A DNA stretch of 64,000 nt from Lysinibacillus sp. FSL W8-0992 (GTDB taxonomy: Bacteria; Bacillota; Bacilli; Bacillales_A; Planococcaceae). The DNA lies in the NCBI RefSeq assembly GCF_038008685.1, contig NZ_JBBOZQ010000001.1:3286001-3350000 (forward strand), written 5' to 3'. A program made the translations under genes and the position numbers. Numbering within the stretch: position 1 is the stretch's first letter; every line of letters starts with the position of its first letter. The notes below the pieces were generated by a model, which saw nothing but the letters and a program-made list of their open reading frames with translations, searched no databases and was not told where the DNA came from. Shown here piece by piece: positions 16,702 through 24,881 of the stretch.

Positions 16702-18500
16702 AAATTAAACAAGCTATTTTAAAATTACCCGAAACAACTTCTGTAATTTTATATGGTTTAAACTTATTCTGGCAATGTGACAAACTTAAAACATGCTCCC
16801 TATTTTTCATGATATTATTAGAATCTTTACTTGGTCCGCTACTTATCTGGTTAAGCGCTAAGATTTTGGATGAAATTACACTTACCTCCTTTAATTTATT
16901 CTCTTGGAACACTTTAATATGGATGGCTGTAGTCTATTTTACTTTTACATTAATAATAGACGCTCTTCAACCAGTAGTTGAGATGCAAAAGCGACTGTTT
17001 ACCTTTAAACTTCAAGCTCATATTGATACATTACTCATTACCAGAGCTATTTCCTTTCCAGATATTACTCCTTTTGAACAAGCATCTTTCCATTCTAGAA
17101 CTCAAATTGTCCGTTATAATGAGTATTTTGTTAATATGTGGATTACCATCGTAACTCAACTCTTAAGCGGTGTTACTTTGATTATTGCTGGAAGTACATT
17201 AATCGGAATGTTTGCACCTTGGGCTCCTATTTTATTTCTTTTCTTATCCTTTCCCAAAATGTATTTGGAAGCAAAAATTAATAATTTGACTTTTGAGGGA
17301 CGTGAAGAGATACAAGAGTTAAGGAGACGTGCAGAATATTATCTATGTACTCCTCTTATGCATGAAACAGCAGGCGAGATGAAAGTATTTAATCTTGTCC
17401 CCTTTTTCAAGTCCCGTTATAGTAGTACTGCCAAACATTTATTACAAACTATTTCAAACGATCAAAAAAAGCTGACCCTTCATCAGTTTTTTTGGTCCCT
17501 GCTACAGTCGATGGTTGCTGGTGGTATTCTAATTTATATTGTACAGCAAGCTCTTCAAGGTCAGTTATCCTCTGGAGATATACTGCTGTTTATAGGAGCA
17601 ATCATTCAATTCAATGAAGGTACAAATGAATTATTCGCAGTATTTGCAATTGGACCTAGAGAAACTAGACATTTAAGAAAAATAGTTTCTTTCTTAACAA
17701 GCGAAAATAAAATTAAATCTGGAAATACTTTACCTGATGATGCTATAGATAAAGGCTATGAACTTAACAAAATAACATTTAGCTATAATGCCGAAAAGGA
17801 AGTATTAAAGATTGAGGAATTGCAAATTCCAAAAGGAAAAATAACAGTATTAGTTGGTGAAAATGGATCGGGTAAAAGTACTATTATTAAGTTACTTCTA
17901 CGATATTTTGATCCAAATGAAGGAACAATTCACTTCAATACCTTACCGTTAAGTTGTTATGATATTGAGAATTTCAGGTTAAATTCAACAGCAGTTTTTC
18001 AAGATTTTCTCCGATACGAAATGGACTTTAAATCAAATATTGGTGTAGGTAAAATTTCTAAATTTAATGATTTAGTGAGTATTGAAAAGGCTGCTTCCCT
18101 TGGAGGTGCCAATCAGTTTTTACATAAGCTTGAAAAGAAATATGAAACTGAACTTGGAAGACTATTTGGTGGAAAAAATCTATCTGGGGGGGAATGGCAA
18201 CGTATTGCTCTTTCTCGTGCTTTTATGAGACATGAGTCAGCAAATCTACTTATATTTGACGAGCCTACATCTGCATTAGATGTTTTTATTGAAGAAGAGA
18301 TTTTCGAAAAATTACGTAAATTAGCTTATGGAAAAACAGTAATTATTGTCTCGCATAGACTAAGCACCGCCCGCTTTGCTGATAACATTATCTTTTTAGA
18401 AAAAGGAAAGGTCGTAGAGATCGGTACTCATGATGAATTAATAAAAAACCAGGCACACTATGCAGAGTTATATAAGTTACAAGCTCAAAAATATAAATGA
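16695..18500 (+). CDS. ABC exporter half 2 of the lasso cluster (D2)
   Basis: 601 residues, membrane domain plus ATPase. Walker A GENGSGKST is at 388-396, the signature is LSGGEWQRIALSRAF and Walker B is LLIFDEPTSALD; all are intact, so both halves of a D1-D2 pair should hydrolyse ATP. It starts at TTG 16695, overlapping the D1 stop, with GATGAGG just upstream. It lacks the acidic insertion of D1. Most lasso clusters have a single exporter gene; two tandem half-transporters suggest a heterodimer or separate export and immunity roles. Confidence 0.9.
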   Translation: MLKIKQAILKLPETTSVILYGLNLFWQCDKLKTCSLFFMILLESLLGPLLIWLSAKILDEITLTSFNLFSWNTLIWMAVVYFTFTLIIDALQPVVEMQKRLFTFKLQAHIDTLLITRAISFPDITPFEQASFHSRTQIVRYNEYFVNMWITIVTQLLSGVTLIIAGSTLIGMFAPWAPILFLFLSFPKMYLEAKINNLTFEGREEIQELRRRAEYYLCTPLMHETAGEMKVFNLVPFFKSRYSSTAKHLLQTISNDQKKLTLHQFFWSLLQSMVAGGILIYIVQQALQGQLSSGDILLFIGAIIQFNEGTNELFAVFAIGPRETRHLRKIVSFLTSENKIKSGNTLPDDAIDKGYELNKITFSYNAEKEVLKIEELQIPKGKITVLVGENGSGKSTIIKLLLRYFDPNEGTIHFNTLPLSCYDIENFRLNSTAVFQDFLRYEMDFKSNIGVGKISKFNDLVSIEKAASLGGANQFLHKLEKKYETELGRLFGGKNLSGGEWQRIALSRAFMRHESANLLIFDEPTSALDVFIEEEIFEKLRKLAYGKTVIIVSHRLSTARFADNIIFLEKGKVVEIGTHDELIKNQAHYAELYKLQAQKYK

Positions 18501-18561
18501 TAGAAGAATAAAATAACTGTGATTAAGGTTTTTAAAAAGCAAGAGAACGAGAAGCGAAAAA

Positions 18562-18601
18562 TTTTGGTTTTAGGAAGGGTTAAACCCTCCTAAAACCAAA
18601 A
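18562..18601 (+). terminator. Terminator of the lasso operon
   Basis: TTTTGGTTTTAGGAAGGGTT pairs with AACCCTCCTAAAACCAAAA with one bulge, about 60 bases after the D2 stop. It marks the end of the biosynthetic cluster. Confidence 0.75.
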
Positions 18602-18648
18602 ATAATCATTCGAACAGGGTTATAAAAAATAATAATGTGTAGATTTAC

Positions 18649-18759
18649 TTGAAAAGATTGAATTGTCATTTACTCAAAAATATTGACACTCCCCTTATAC
18701 GTGTAACTAAACGATTTGATCAATTAATTGAAGAAATTATAGTTCCTTCTTACATTTGA
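18649..18759 (+). pseudogene. Possible remnant of a Spo0E-like phosphatase gene
   Basis: A 36-residue frame from TTG 18649 ends LIRVTKRFDQLIEEIIV, which recalls the SxxLDxLI end of Spo0E-family aspartyl phosphatases. A neighbouring frame (LLEKIELSFTQKY) would supply the first part after a frameshift. There is no ribosome site. This is a weak call in the otherwise empty 349-base gap after the lasso cluster. Confidence 0.2.
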
Positions 18760-18849
18760 AAGCACACCGTAAACTATTCATCAACTTTTTTATTTAATTA
18801 GCTTTTATACAGGAAGGCGACTTTTCATTTTCCAATAAAAGAATGGCCT

Positions 18850-19524
18850 TTAATCAGTTAGAGATGCTCTTAAGTTGTTCCAAATCTGCTCATTAATATT
18901 TCCCTTACTCAATCCGCCGTGGTAACAAACTACCGATTCAATGTCTAACTCTAAGTATTTCTTTAAAGATTGTTGAGCTTCCCTTATATCCAATGTCGTT
19001 GGAACATGAACTCCCCTCAATACTCCGTTCTCACTATACATCGAATCTCCAGCAACAAGCGTTTTACTTTGTTTGAAGTATAGGCTGACATGACCCTGCG
19101 TATGCCCTGGCGTATGGATAACACGAATGCCTCCGCAATACGGCAATTCTTGACCATCTTTTAAAGTGTCGTTCACTATTCCTTTAGGTGGGTTTTCTAT
19201 GTGCCCGTCTTTCAAAAGAGGCAAATCCCCCTCGATATAAGGCTTATCTAGTACGTGCGCATAAACTTTAATATTACTTCCACAAACCTGCAATATTTCT
19301 GGGAGACTGCCTATATGATCGATATCCTGATGCGTTAAAATGACAACCTTTAGTTTATCAAACGATACCCCTACCTTCTCCATTACAACGTGCAAATCTT
19401 CAAATTGTCCCGGAAATCCAGTATCTATTAACACAGCCATTTCCTGATCCCATAAAAGAGTTGGATGAATGATGATTCCATTAAATTCGAGCTCCAGAAT
19501 TTCTACACCCTTTGAAACTTCCAT
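18850..19524 (-). CDS. MBL-fold metallo-hydrolase
   Basis: 224-residue metallo-beta-lactamase fold enzyme. The metal motif is THQDIDHIG (residues 64-72; His65, Asp67, Asp69, His70; the more usual first ligand pattern is HxHxDH, here with Gln between His and Asp). HTPGHTQGH and AGDSMYSE supply the remaining ligands. Likely a glyoxalase II-like or lactonase-like hydrolase; substrate unknown. AAAGGAGAA precedes ATG 19524. It is transcribed towards the lasso operon end and shows no sign of belonging to it. Confidence 0.87.
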   Translation of the reverse strand: MEVSKGVEILELEFNGIIIHPTLLWDQEMAVLIDTGFPGQFEDLHVVMEKVGVSFDKLKVVILTHQDIDHIGSLPEILQVCGSNIKVYAHVLDKPYIEGDLPLLKDGHIENPPKGIVNDTLKDGQELPYCGGIRVIHTPGHTQGHVSLYFKQSKTLVAGDSMYSENGVLRGVHVPTTLDIREAQQSLKKYLELDIESVVCYHGGLSKGNINEQIWNNLRASLTD

Positions 19525-19755
19525 AAACTTAGTTCTCCTTTATCATTCTATTTTAAAAATTAGGTTGAAATAATTCTTAAACAACCAAGTTATTTTTTTA
19601 TATCCTTAAGAACAGTCCCCTTGGCGTCTTGGGGATTTTCATACTTGCATTGCATTTAATAGGATTATGAGACTACAGATATAGCTGTTCGGTTAAAGTT
19701 GGCATCTCTCACAATAACAGGTGTTTAGGAAAATAAAGATTGGAAAGATTAGCAT

Positions 19756-19789
19756 AAAAAAGAGATGTAGCTTAAAAACATCTCTTTTT
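19756..19789. terminator. Perfect terminator with no clear upstream gene
   Basis: AAAAAGAGATGT and ACATCTCTTTTT form a 12-bp stem with T runs on both strands. On the minus strand it directly follows the small frame 19912-19805. Nothing else in the 599-base gap 19525-20123 explains it. Confidence 0.75.
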
Positions 19790-19804
19790 AAAATATTATT
19801 ACGA

Positions 19805-19912
19805 CTACTTTCTTATCTGTTTGCTTTCTAGAACATTTTTGTCTGCAATATTACCTGGTGTTACATTTAGTAAATTTCCACATAACCAACAATTCCTCTT
19901 AAAAATTATCAT
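19805..19912 (-). CDS. Possible 35-residue peptide
   Basis: The frame begins MIIFKRNCWLCGN and ends VLESKQIRK, with a CxxC pair near the start. It stops 15 bases before a strong minus-strand terminator, and TATAAT-like hexamers are dense upstream. No ribosome site is visible, and an in-frame stop lies just before the ATG, so it may instead be the tail of a decayed gene. Not recognised. Confidence 0.3.
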   Translation of the reverse strand: MIIFKRNCWLCGNLLNVTPGNIADKNVLESKQIRK

Positions 19913-20123
19913 AATTATACTATTATGCTATTATATTCTATATCCATTTCATTTAATTTGTAGCTTATAATTACCTTTTTTCGATGAATATTAGACTCAG
20001 AATAGCCATTAATTTATTGCCTAGTATTTATGAACAGAATAAAATCCCCAAATTATCAATTATCTTTTTGATTGAGTAGCAGCCTATTTTTCAAATTAAT
20101 CTTCAAATGCATTATAGATATCT

Positions 20124-20480
20124 TCATTGATTACGTTTAATTAACTTATCACAAATAAAGAAAACGGTAACATAAACAAATGCTATTAATGTGTAAATAA
20201 AAAATAATTCTATATCCCAGTCAGTTAACAGCAAAAACACACAAACACAAATTAATCCACAGCCAAAATGTTTCATATAAGCAAGTAAGATATGTTTAGT
20301 TCGTAATTCAATCACCGAGGAAGCTAAAATTCCAATAGTAAATAGTATGGGAACTGAAATAATACTCACGCCAAGCCCGATTGCGAAATAAGAGTTCGTA
20401 AAATCGTTAAAGAAAAAAGGTACGATAAAGTAACATGTGACTGTTGTTACAAAAGCTGCTAACAATTTTCTGTTAAACAT
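20124..20480 (-). CDS. Small membrane protein, intact copy
   Basis: 118 residues with four predicted membrane helices (about 5-25, 30-52, 68-88 and 90-110) and a basic end (CDKLIKRNQ). GAAGGAGTG precedes ATG 20480. A frameshifted relative lies at 10482-10818, so the two copies flank the lasso cluster about 10 kb apart. No known family is recognised; a four-helix immunity-like or transporter-accessory protein is possible, but nothing in the sequence proves it. Confidence 0.7.
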   Translation of the reverse strand: MFNRKLLAAFVTTVTCYFIVPFFFNDFTNSYFAIGLGVSIISVPILFTIGILASSVIELRTKHILLAYMKHFGCGLICVCVFLLLTDWDIELFFIYTLIAFVYVTVFFICDKLIKRNQ

Positions 20481-20740
20481 ATTTTCACTCCTTCACTCAC
20501 ATCTCGTAATAAGCGATAATGTTTTATGTTTTCATTCAGATGTCGCCTACTGAAAATACTCTAGAACTCGAAGTGTTTCTTCTTTTCTAAAAGATTAACT
20601 GATACACTACGCTCAATCAAATATTTTAAGTTGCTATATAATATTCTTATTCTATAAATTTTTTTTATTTCTTCGTTCCTTGATATCTAATACGGAATTT
20701 AGTTATTATTTAATTAATCTAAAAACAAGGAGGAATATAT

Positions 20741-22090
20741 ATGGAAAACAAAAAACTTTTTTTATACCTATTTGCAATTTGTTTATCATTTTTGTTAATA
20801 CCATCTATTTCTGTCTTCGCTTATGAAGATGAATCCTTCAATCAAAATTTTTCAGATTTCCAAGTAAATAAAAATGCTAATGAGATGATTGTAAAATGGA
20901 ACTCCATACCTAAAGCAAAAAAATATATAGTTAAACACAACCACGGAATATTGTACGAGGGAACTGAAGCACAATTCGAAAGTAAAAATCTTTCTGAAGG
21001 TAGCCTTAATGAATATGAAATAGCAGCTATTGATTATAACGACCAAGTATTCTCAAACTCACATATAAAAATATATACTACTTCATCTAATAATGAAGAA
21101 ATAGGAATAGACACATTTTCTACAACATCAAGTATCATTTTAGACTGGCCTGATGTAGATAATATTACTGAATATTATATTTATAGAGATAATCAATTCA
21201 TAGGAGTAACAAAAGAAAGCCATTACATAGATAATACTCCATCAGCAAATACCGAATATCAATATACAATTACTGGTGAAATACCTTTTACTAATACCCG
21301 ATTTGAGCAAATAATCGAACAAGTAAAAATAGATTTCCTGAATTATTTGCTAACAGATGATGTGAATACATCTGCTAACAATTTATTCTCACAAGTATAT
21401 AAAGAAATAGAGGAAAATCCTTTCGATTTAATAGAAATTTCTACTCCAGTTAAAACTTTAGAGGAAAATGTCCAAAAAATTTCTCTTCAAAATTATAGAG
21501 CAAAGCCCCAAATAATGCCTTTAGCAATATCAACAAATACATGGATAAAAATAAATACAATGATTTTAAATACTCCTAAATATCCTGGATATATTCCAGC
21601 ACCAATTGGAAGCTACTATTACGGAACAGATAATCGTACTACAATAACTTCCCAAGGAAGTACTCGATCATCACTAGAAGCATCAATCAATTGGTCAACT
21701 TTAGCAGTTGAGGAAACAAAATCAATTGGTTGGACAAATCGTTACACAAAAAACTCCAATGGAACATATACATTTGTTGACCGAAAACAAGCATCTAGTA
21801 ATAATGTTTATTTAGGAGCTACTAAAAAAACTAGTTCAATGATTGATATTAATTTCATTCACAAAGCAGCTCACCCTTATTACACCTTAGCGCCAAATGT
21901 AGAATACGAGTTCCGTACAGAAATTTATAAAGATGGGACTACAAAAATCAGAGGGTACCACACCTTATTCCCGTCACTCGGTATTTTCAGAAGTGATGGT
22001 TCAGGATATAAGACTATTTATACACATGATCAAGGGTCAAGGTCTCCTTGGAATTTATATTCACATAAAACAATTAACATAACGAAATAA
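20741..22090 (+). CDS. Secreted protein with fibronectin-like modules and DUF3238-like C-terminus
   Basis: 449 residues. An N-terminal signal peptide (KKLFLYLFAICLSFLLIPSI, cleavage after SVFA) directs export. Two short modules of fibronectin-III character follow (about 35-110 and 115-180: IVKWNSIPKAKKYIV, IILDWPDVDNITEYYIYRD). The C-terminal 180 residues (IPAPIGSYYYGTDNRT, then SLEASINW and IDINFIHKAAHP) resemble the Bacillus DUF3238 family of secreted proteins of unknown function. AAGGAGG precedes ATG 20741 and a terminator hairpin follows. Likely extracellular; no catalytic motif was recognised. Confidence 0.8.
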   Translation: MENKKLFLYLFAICLSFLLIPSISVFAYEDESFNQNFSDFQVNKNANEMIVKWNSIPKAKKYIVKHNHGILYEGTEAQFESKNLSEGSLNEYEIAAIDYNDQVFSNSHIKIYTTSSNNEEIGIDTFSTTSSIILDWPDVDNITEYYIYRDNQFIGVTKESHYIDNTPSANTEYQYTITGEIPFTNTRFEQIIEQVKIDFLNYLLTDDVNTSANNLFSQVYKEIEENPFDLIEISTPVKTLEENVQKISLQNYRAKPQIMPLAISTNTWIKINTMILNTPKYPGYIPAPIGSYYYGTDNRTTITSQGSTRSSLEASINWSTLAVEETKSIGWTNRYTKNSNGTYTFVDRKQASSNNVYLGATKKTSSMIDINFIHKAAHPYYTLAPNVEYEFRTEIYKDGTTKIRGYHTLFPSLGIFRSDGSGYKTIYTHDQGSRSPWNLYSHKTINITK

Positions 22091-22106
22091 TTGACCAAAA
22101 TACAAA

Positions 22107-22135
22107 GAGCAATCCAAAATATTAACGGATTGCTC
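22107..22135. terminator. Terminator after the secreted DUF3238-like gene
   Basis: GAGCAATCC and GGATTGCTC form a 9-bp stem with an 11-base loop, 16 bases past the stop, followed by CTTCT. Confidence 0.7.
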
Positions 22136-22151
22136 CTTCTCATATATCAAC

Positions 22152-22406
22152 TTATTTTTCCGACTCTACTATATGTGACGCGAAGTTTTCGTTTTGGATT
22201 CCTTCATGAACCTGGATAAAGATACTTACTCGCTCAGTAGGTTCGATATCGTAATTGGTAACAGTGTGAACGACCCCTTTGGGAACTACGAATGTGTCAC
22301 CTCCTTTATAGGATTTCCAATCACCATTTTGTAGGAGTTTTACTTTTCCTTTTGTAATAATCACTTCAGCCACTTCCTGATAATGGGGCAATACGGCTCC
22401 GCTTCC
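22152..22406 (-). pseudogene. Truncated cupin-domain gene
   Basis: An open frame of about 85 codons, VLPHYQEVAEVIITKGKVK to the stop, carries the C-terminal half of a cupin fold (GDTFVVPKGVVHTV). An in-frame stop at 22407-22409 cuts the 5' part, and the frame's first ATG lies inside the fold with no ribosome site. Just upstream, a short frame ending SAKEADELGVSVSSV may be another fragment. It lies in a zone of gene debris with the MocR fragment on the other strand. Confidence 0.65.
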
Positions 22407-22525
22407 TCAATGCGTTCTCTTTAGACCGAGCTGACACTTACACCCAGTTCATCCGCCTCTTTGGCACTTAGGAGCTCGCGGCGATGGACTTACGTGTAAT
22501 ACCATTCCCACCAGTCATTTCCTAG

Positions 22526-22825
22526 AGAGCAATCGCCCTACAAATACGAAAAGAAATTATGGAGGAAGAGCTAGCAGTAACAGGTTGGCAATGGGTCAGT
22601 CCAAATGGTGGTCTGAATTTATGGGTGCAGCTCCCTGATCAACTTTCAACTGAATTATTATTATCGAAAAGTATCGAAAAATCTATATCCTTTGTGCCAG
22701 GGCAAATATGCGATCCATTAAAACAACAATCTTCTTGGATACGTTTAAGTTATTCTTATGCAAATGAAAAGCAAATAAGAGAAGGGGTAAAAAGCTTGGT
22801 TGCATTGGCGCAGTCGCTTAAGTGA
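22526..22825 (+). pseudogene. C-terminal fragment of a MocR/PdxR-type aminotransferase-like regulator
   Basis: About 100 codons remain (ALQIRKEIMEEELAVTGWQW to the stop). PNGGLNLWVQLP, FVPGQICDP and WIRLSYSYANEKQIREGV are typical of the C-terminus of GntR-aminotransferase fusions. The HTH and PLP-lysine parts are missing, and an in-frame TAG at 22523 closes the frame upstream. A deletion remnant. Confidence 0.75.
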
Positions 22826-22916
22826 GGAGGCTTGGCGTACTCGAAGTGTATTCTTCAAGCCTTGCATCACTGTAACTATCGTATGGTTGGTTCTAAGCAA
22901 ATTGTTGCTAAAATAA

Positions 22917-23145
22917 AAAAGCTCAAATAACTCCCGGAGTTCTTTGAGCTTCATTGCTATTCCCTTTTTACTATCATCTTTCTCGCATTGCTTTTTACTT
23001 TTTTGAATGCCTTTTTCAATCCTAGCTTGTTCTGCTTAGTATTTTCAATTCTTCCCAAGATTGAAAAGCTTCACGTAAGTTTCTGTCTTTCATCGCCAAT
23101 TCCTCCAATACATATTAATATCTTCAATTACATCAGCTAAAAAGA
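22917..23145 (-). pseudogene. Remnant of an Rpn-family (PD-(D/E)XK) gene
   Basis: The plus strand runs parallel to the 3' end of the intact gene at 34632-35597: the same AAAAAGCTCAAATAACT terminator arm, TTGAATGCC-TTTTTCAATCC, and the stretch CTTCACGTAAGTTTCTGTC. Several internal segments are deleted. One breakpoint fits a deletion between two ATATCTTCA copies present in the intact gene. The rest of the 784-base gap (22826-23609) is AT-rich with one hairpin at 23482-23527. Confidence 0.8.
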
Positions 23146-23481
23146 GAATAAAATTTCACTTCTTCTACAGTTATAACTAGATTAGTCCAATTTTAAGACT
23201 TCGTAATTAATATTTTTTATTCCAAGTATTCTCCAGATTACGTGATTAATCTGTCTCAACACAATTCATTTCAAAAACATTCCAAAATTGCTTCTTCATT
23301 TCTCATTCCCCCTATTATTTAATGATAGTTTGAAGCCAATAATTTTTAAATGTTTTTGAACTTTTTATATTTTGAATATTCATTTTTTTAGGCTTCTAAT
23401 ATAATTAAATATGTACATATAATTATTGGGGAAATTATTTTTTCAATGCTAAAGAGTATACTTATTTGAATTTTCTGGGTG

Positions 23482-23527
23482 AAAAGATATTTGTGAAATT
23501 TCCTCCCTTCCGAAGAAATATCTTTTT
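23482..23527 (+). terminator. Terminator-like hairpin upstream of the unknown cluster
   Basis: AAAAGATATTT and AAATATCTTTT form an 11-bp stem with a loop of about 23 bases and end in TTTTT. It lies 83 bases before the 23610 start. It could end a short unrecognised transcript or attenuate the genes downstream; a seven-codon frame MLKSILI at 23447 precedes it. Confidence 0.5.
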
Positions 23528-23609
23528 ATAAAAATCTACAGGTATCTATAAGAAATTTAATTTTCCCTCTTTATTATAAGTACATATATTTTTTATAGGA
23601 GTGATGTTT

Positions 23610-23918
23610 ATGGCAAGTTGGTCAACTAGTATCAATAATGCTTTAAAACAAACGGTAAAAGATCAAATTTGGCCAGTTTTTACTGTAGGTGCTGCTATAA
23701 CAGGTGCTAAAGATGGTTATAAAGTCGGTGTTGAAGCCTATAATAATAACAAAGCAAACGCACATAAAGCTGCCGTCGGAGTAGGTGCTTCACAAGCAAA
23801 ACAATCCGTTGTTAAAGCTGCTATATCAACAGCTGCTAAAACAACTGGGGTAGGTGCTGTAATTTCTTTCGGTACAAATTTTGTATATCGCTTAGGACAA
23901 GAACGAGGCGTATGGTAA
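23610..23918 (+). CDS. Unknown Gly/Ala-rich small protein
   Basis: 102 residues from ATG 23610 (ATAGGAG at 23595-23601). The composition is rich in Gly, Ala, Lys and Val with repeated small-residue patterns (GAAITGAKDGYKVGVEA, AAVGVGASQAKQ, GVGAVISFG), like glycine-zipper membrane-active proteins, and it ends GVW. No signal peptide. The next gene overlaps it by seven bases. No family was recognised; a membrane-inserting effector or structural protein is possible, but this is inference from composition only. Confidence 0.65.
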   Translation: MASWSTSINNALKQTVKDQIWPVFTVGAAITGAKDGYKVGVEAYNNNKANAHKAAVGVGASQAKQSVVKAAISTAAKTTGVGAVISFGTNFVYRLGQERGVW

Positions 23919-24586
23919 ATAGAAAATTTCAAATTAATTTATCTCCTTTTGTCAAAAAGCTAGAAATGAAGTATTTAGAAGGAAATGAATTAATCAATGT
24001 ACCTCTTTATTACAATAGAATTTCGTGTCAATGGGAAATCGATAATTTGGTATTAATTCAAAACTGTTTGTATTATTATTGTTTAAATGATTCTAACTTT
24101 TTTTTGGATCCTTTAAACCTAAATATTTATAAAGATAAAAACACTATGATATATTCGGTTTATGATCAGCATCTAATTAATACAGAAATTTATGAGGATT
24201 TTATATTGTCTGTTCAATCTTTTAAAATTCAAAATTCCAATCCGGACACTTATTTGTTTACTAAAAATTTCTTTTTAACAGATGAGGTGATGGGCCTTTT
24301 AGTGAATATTAATAGAACAATTATTGACACAATTAAGTATAGTATTATCGTAACTTTTGAATGGATAGGACCAGAAGGAACATATTATATTACTGATAAA
24401 TATTTACCTGTAGATTTTTTTCAAAGTTCATCTACTATAAAGCATGGGCTTAGAATTGATTCAAATACCATGCAAACAGGAAAATGGATTGTAAGAATAC
24501 TTGTTAATAACATATTAAACTTTCAATTTAATTTTTATATTCAAAGTGTCACATATAAAAACCCATATAACTCGAAAGGGTATTAA
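23912..24586 (+). CDS. Unknown protein with a CBM48-like N-terminus
   Basis: 224 residues, overlapping the previous stop by seven bases (ATGGTAA). Residues about 15-70 (VPLYYNRISCQWEIDN then LYYYCLNDSNFFLDPLN) follow the pattern of E-set/CBM48 glycogen-binding-like domains: W, aromatic YYY, then DP. The C-terminal half (FFLTDEVMGLLVNINRT, VTFEWIGPEGTYY, GKWIVRILVN) looks like a second beta-sandwich. No catalytic motif and no signal peptide. Probably acts with the Gly/Ala-rich partner; role unknown. Confidence 0.65.
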   Translation: MVNRKFQINLSPFVKKLEMKYLEGNELINVPLYYNRISCQWEIDNLVLIQNCLYYYCLNDSNFFLDPLNLNIYKDKNTMIYSVYDQHLINTEIYEDFILSVQSFKIQNSNPDTYLFTKNFFLTDEVMGLLVNINRTIIDTIKYSIIVTFEWIGPEGTYYITDKYLPVDFFQSSSTIKHGLRIDSNTMQTGKWIVRILVNNILNFQFNFYIQSVTYKNPYNSKGY

Positions 24587-24653
24587 AATTTTATTTTGTT
24601 CATCTAGTAAAGTAAAAAATTTTTAGAGTAAACAGTGAAGACGAAACAATAAA

Positions 24654-24746
24654 TACTATTCGCGCCTAACCTACTGTGCTTAACAGGCCAAACAAGATTG
24701 TACTCTTTTGCAAAATCCAGTGATATGGGCGTAAGCGCGAATAGTA
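24654..24746. repeat. Inverted repeat with 12-bp perfect ends
   Basis: TACTATTCGCGC at 24654-24665 and its complement at 24735-24746 enclose 69 bases with a CTTAACAGG and GGGCGTAAGCGC interior. The GC-rich ends stand out in AT-rich DNA. It could be a MITE-like insertion or a structured RNA between two genes of the unknown cluster. A frame through it (24698-24961) is not considered a gene. Confidence 0.55.
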
Positions 24747-24881
24747 CATCACTAATTTCTTGTATAACTCTAATTGTTAAATACCTCCATATAATAGCAT
24801 CGCATAATATAAAACCCTATTCAAAAAGTTTTTATCAACAAAAGTTAATAAATTCAAAATACAATGTACGGGGGATATATC

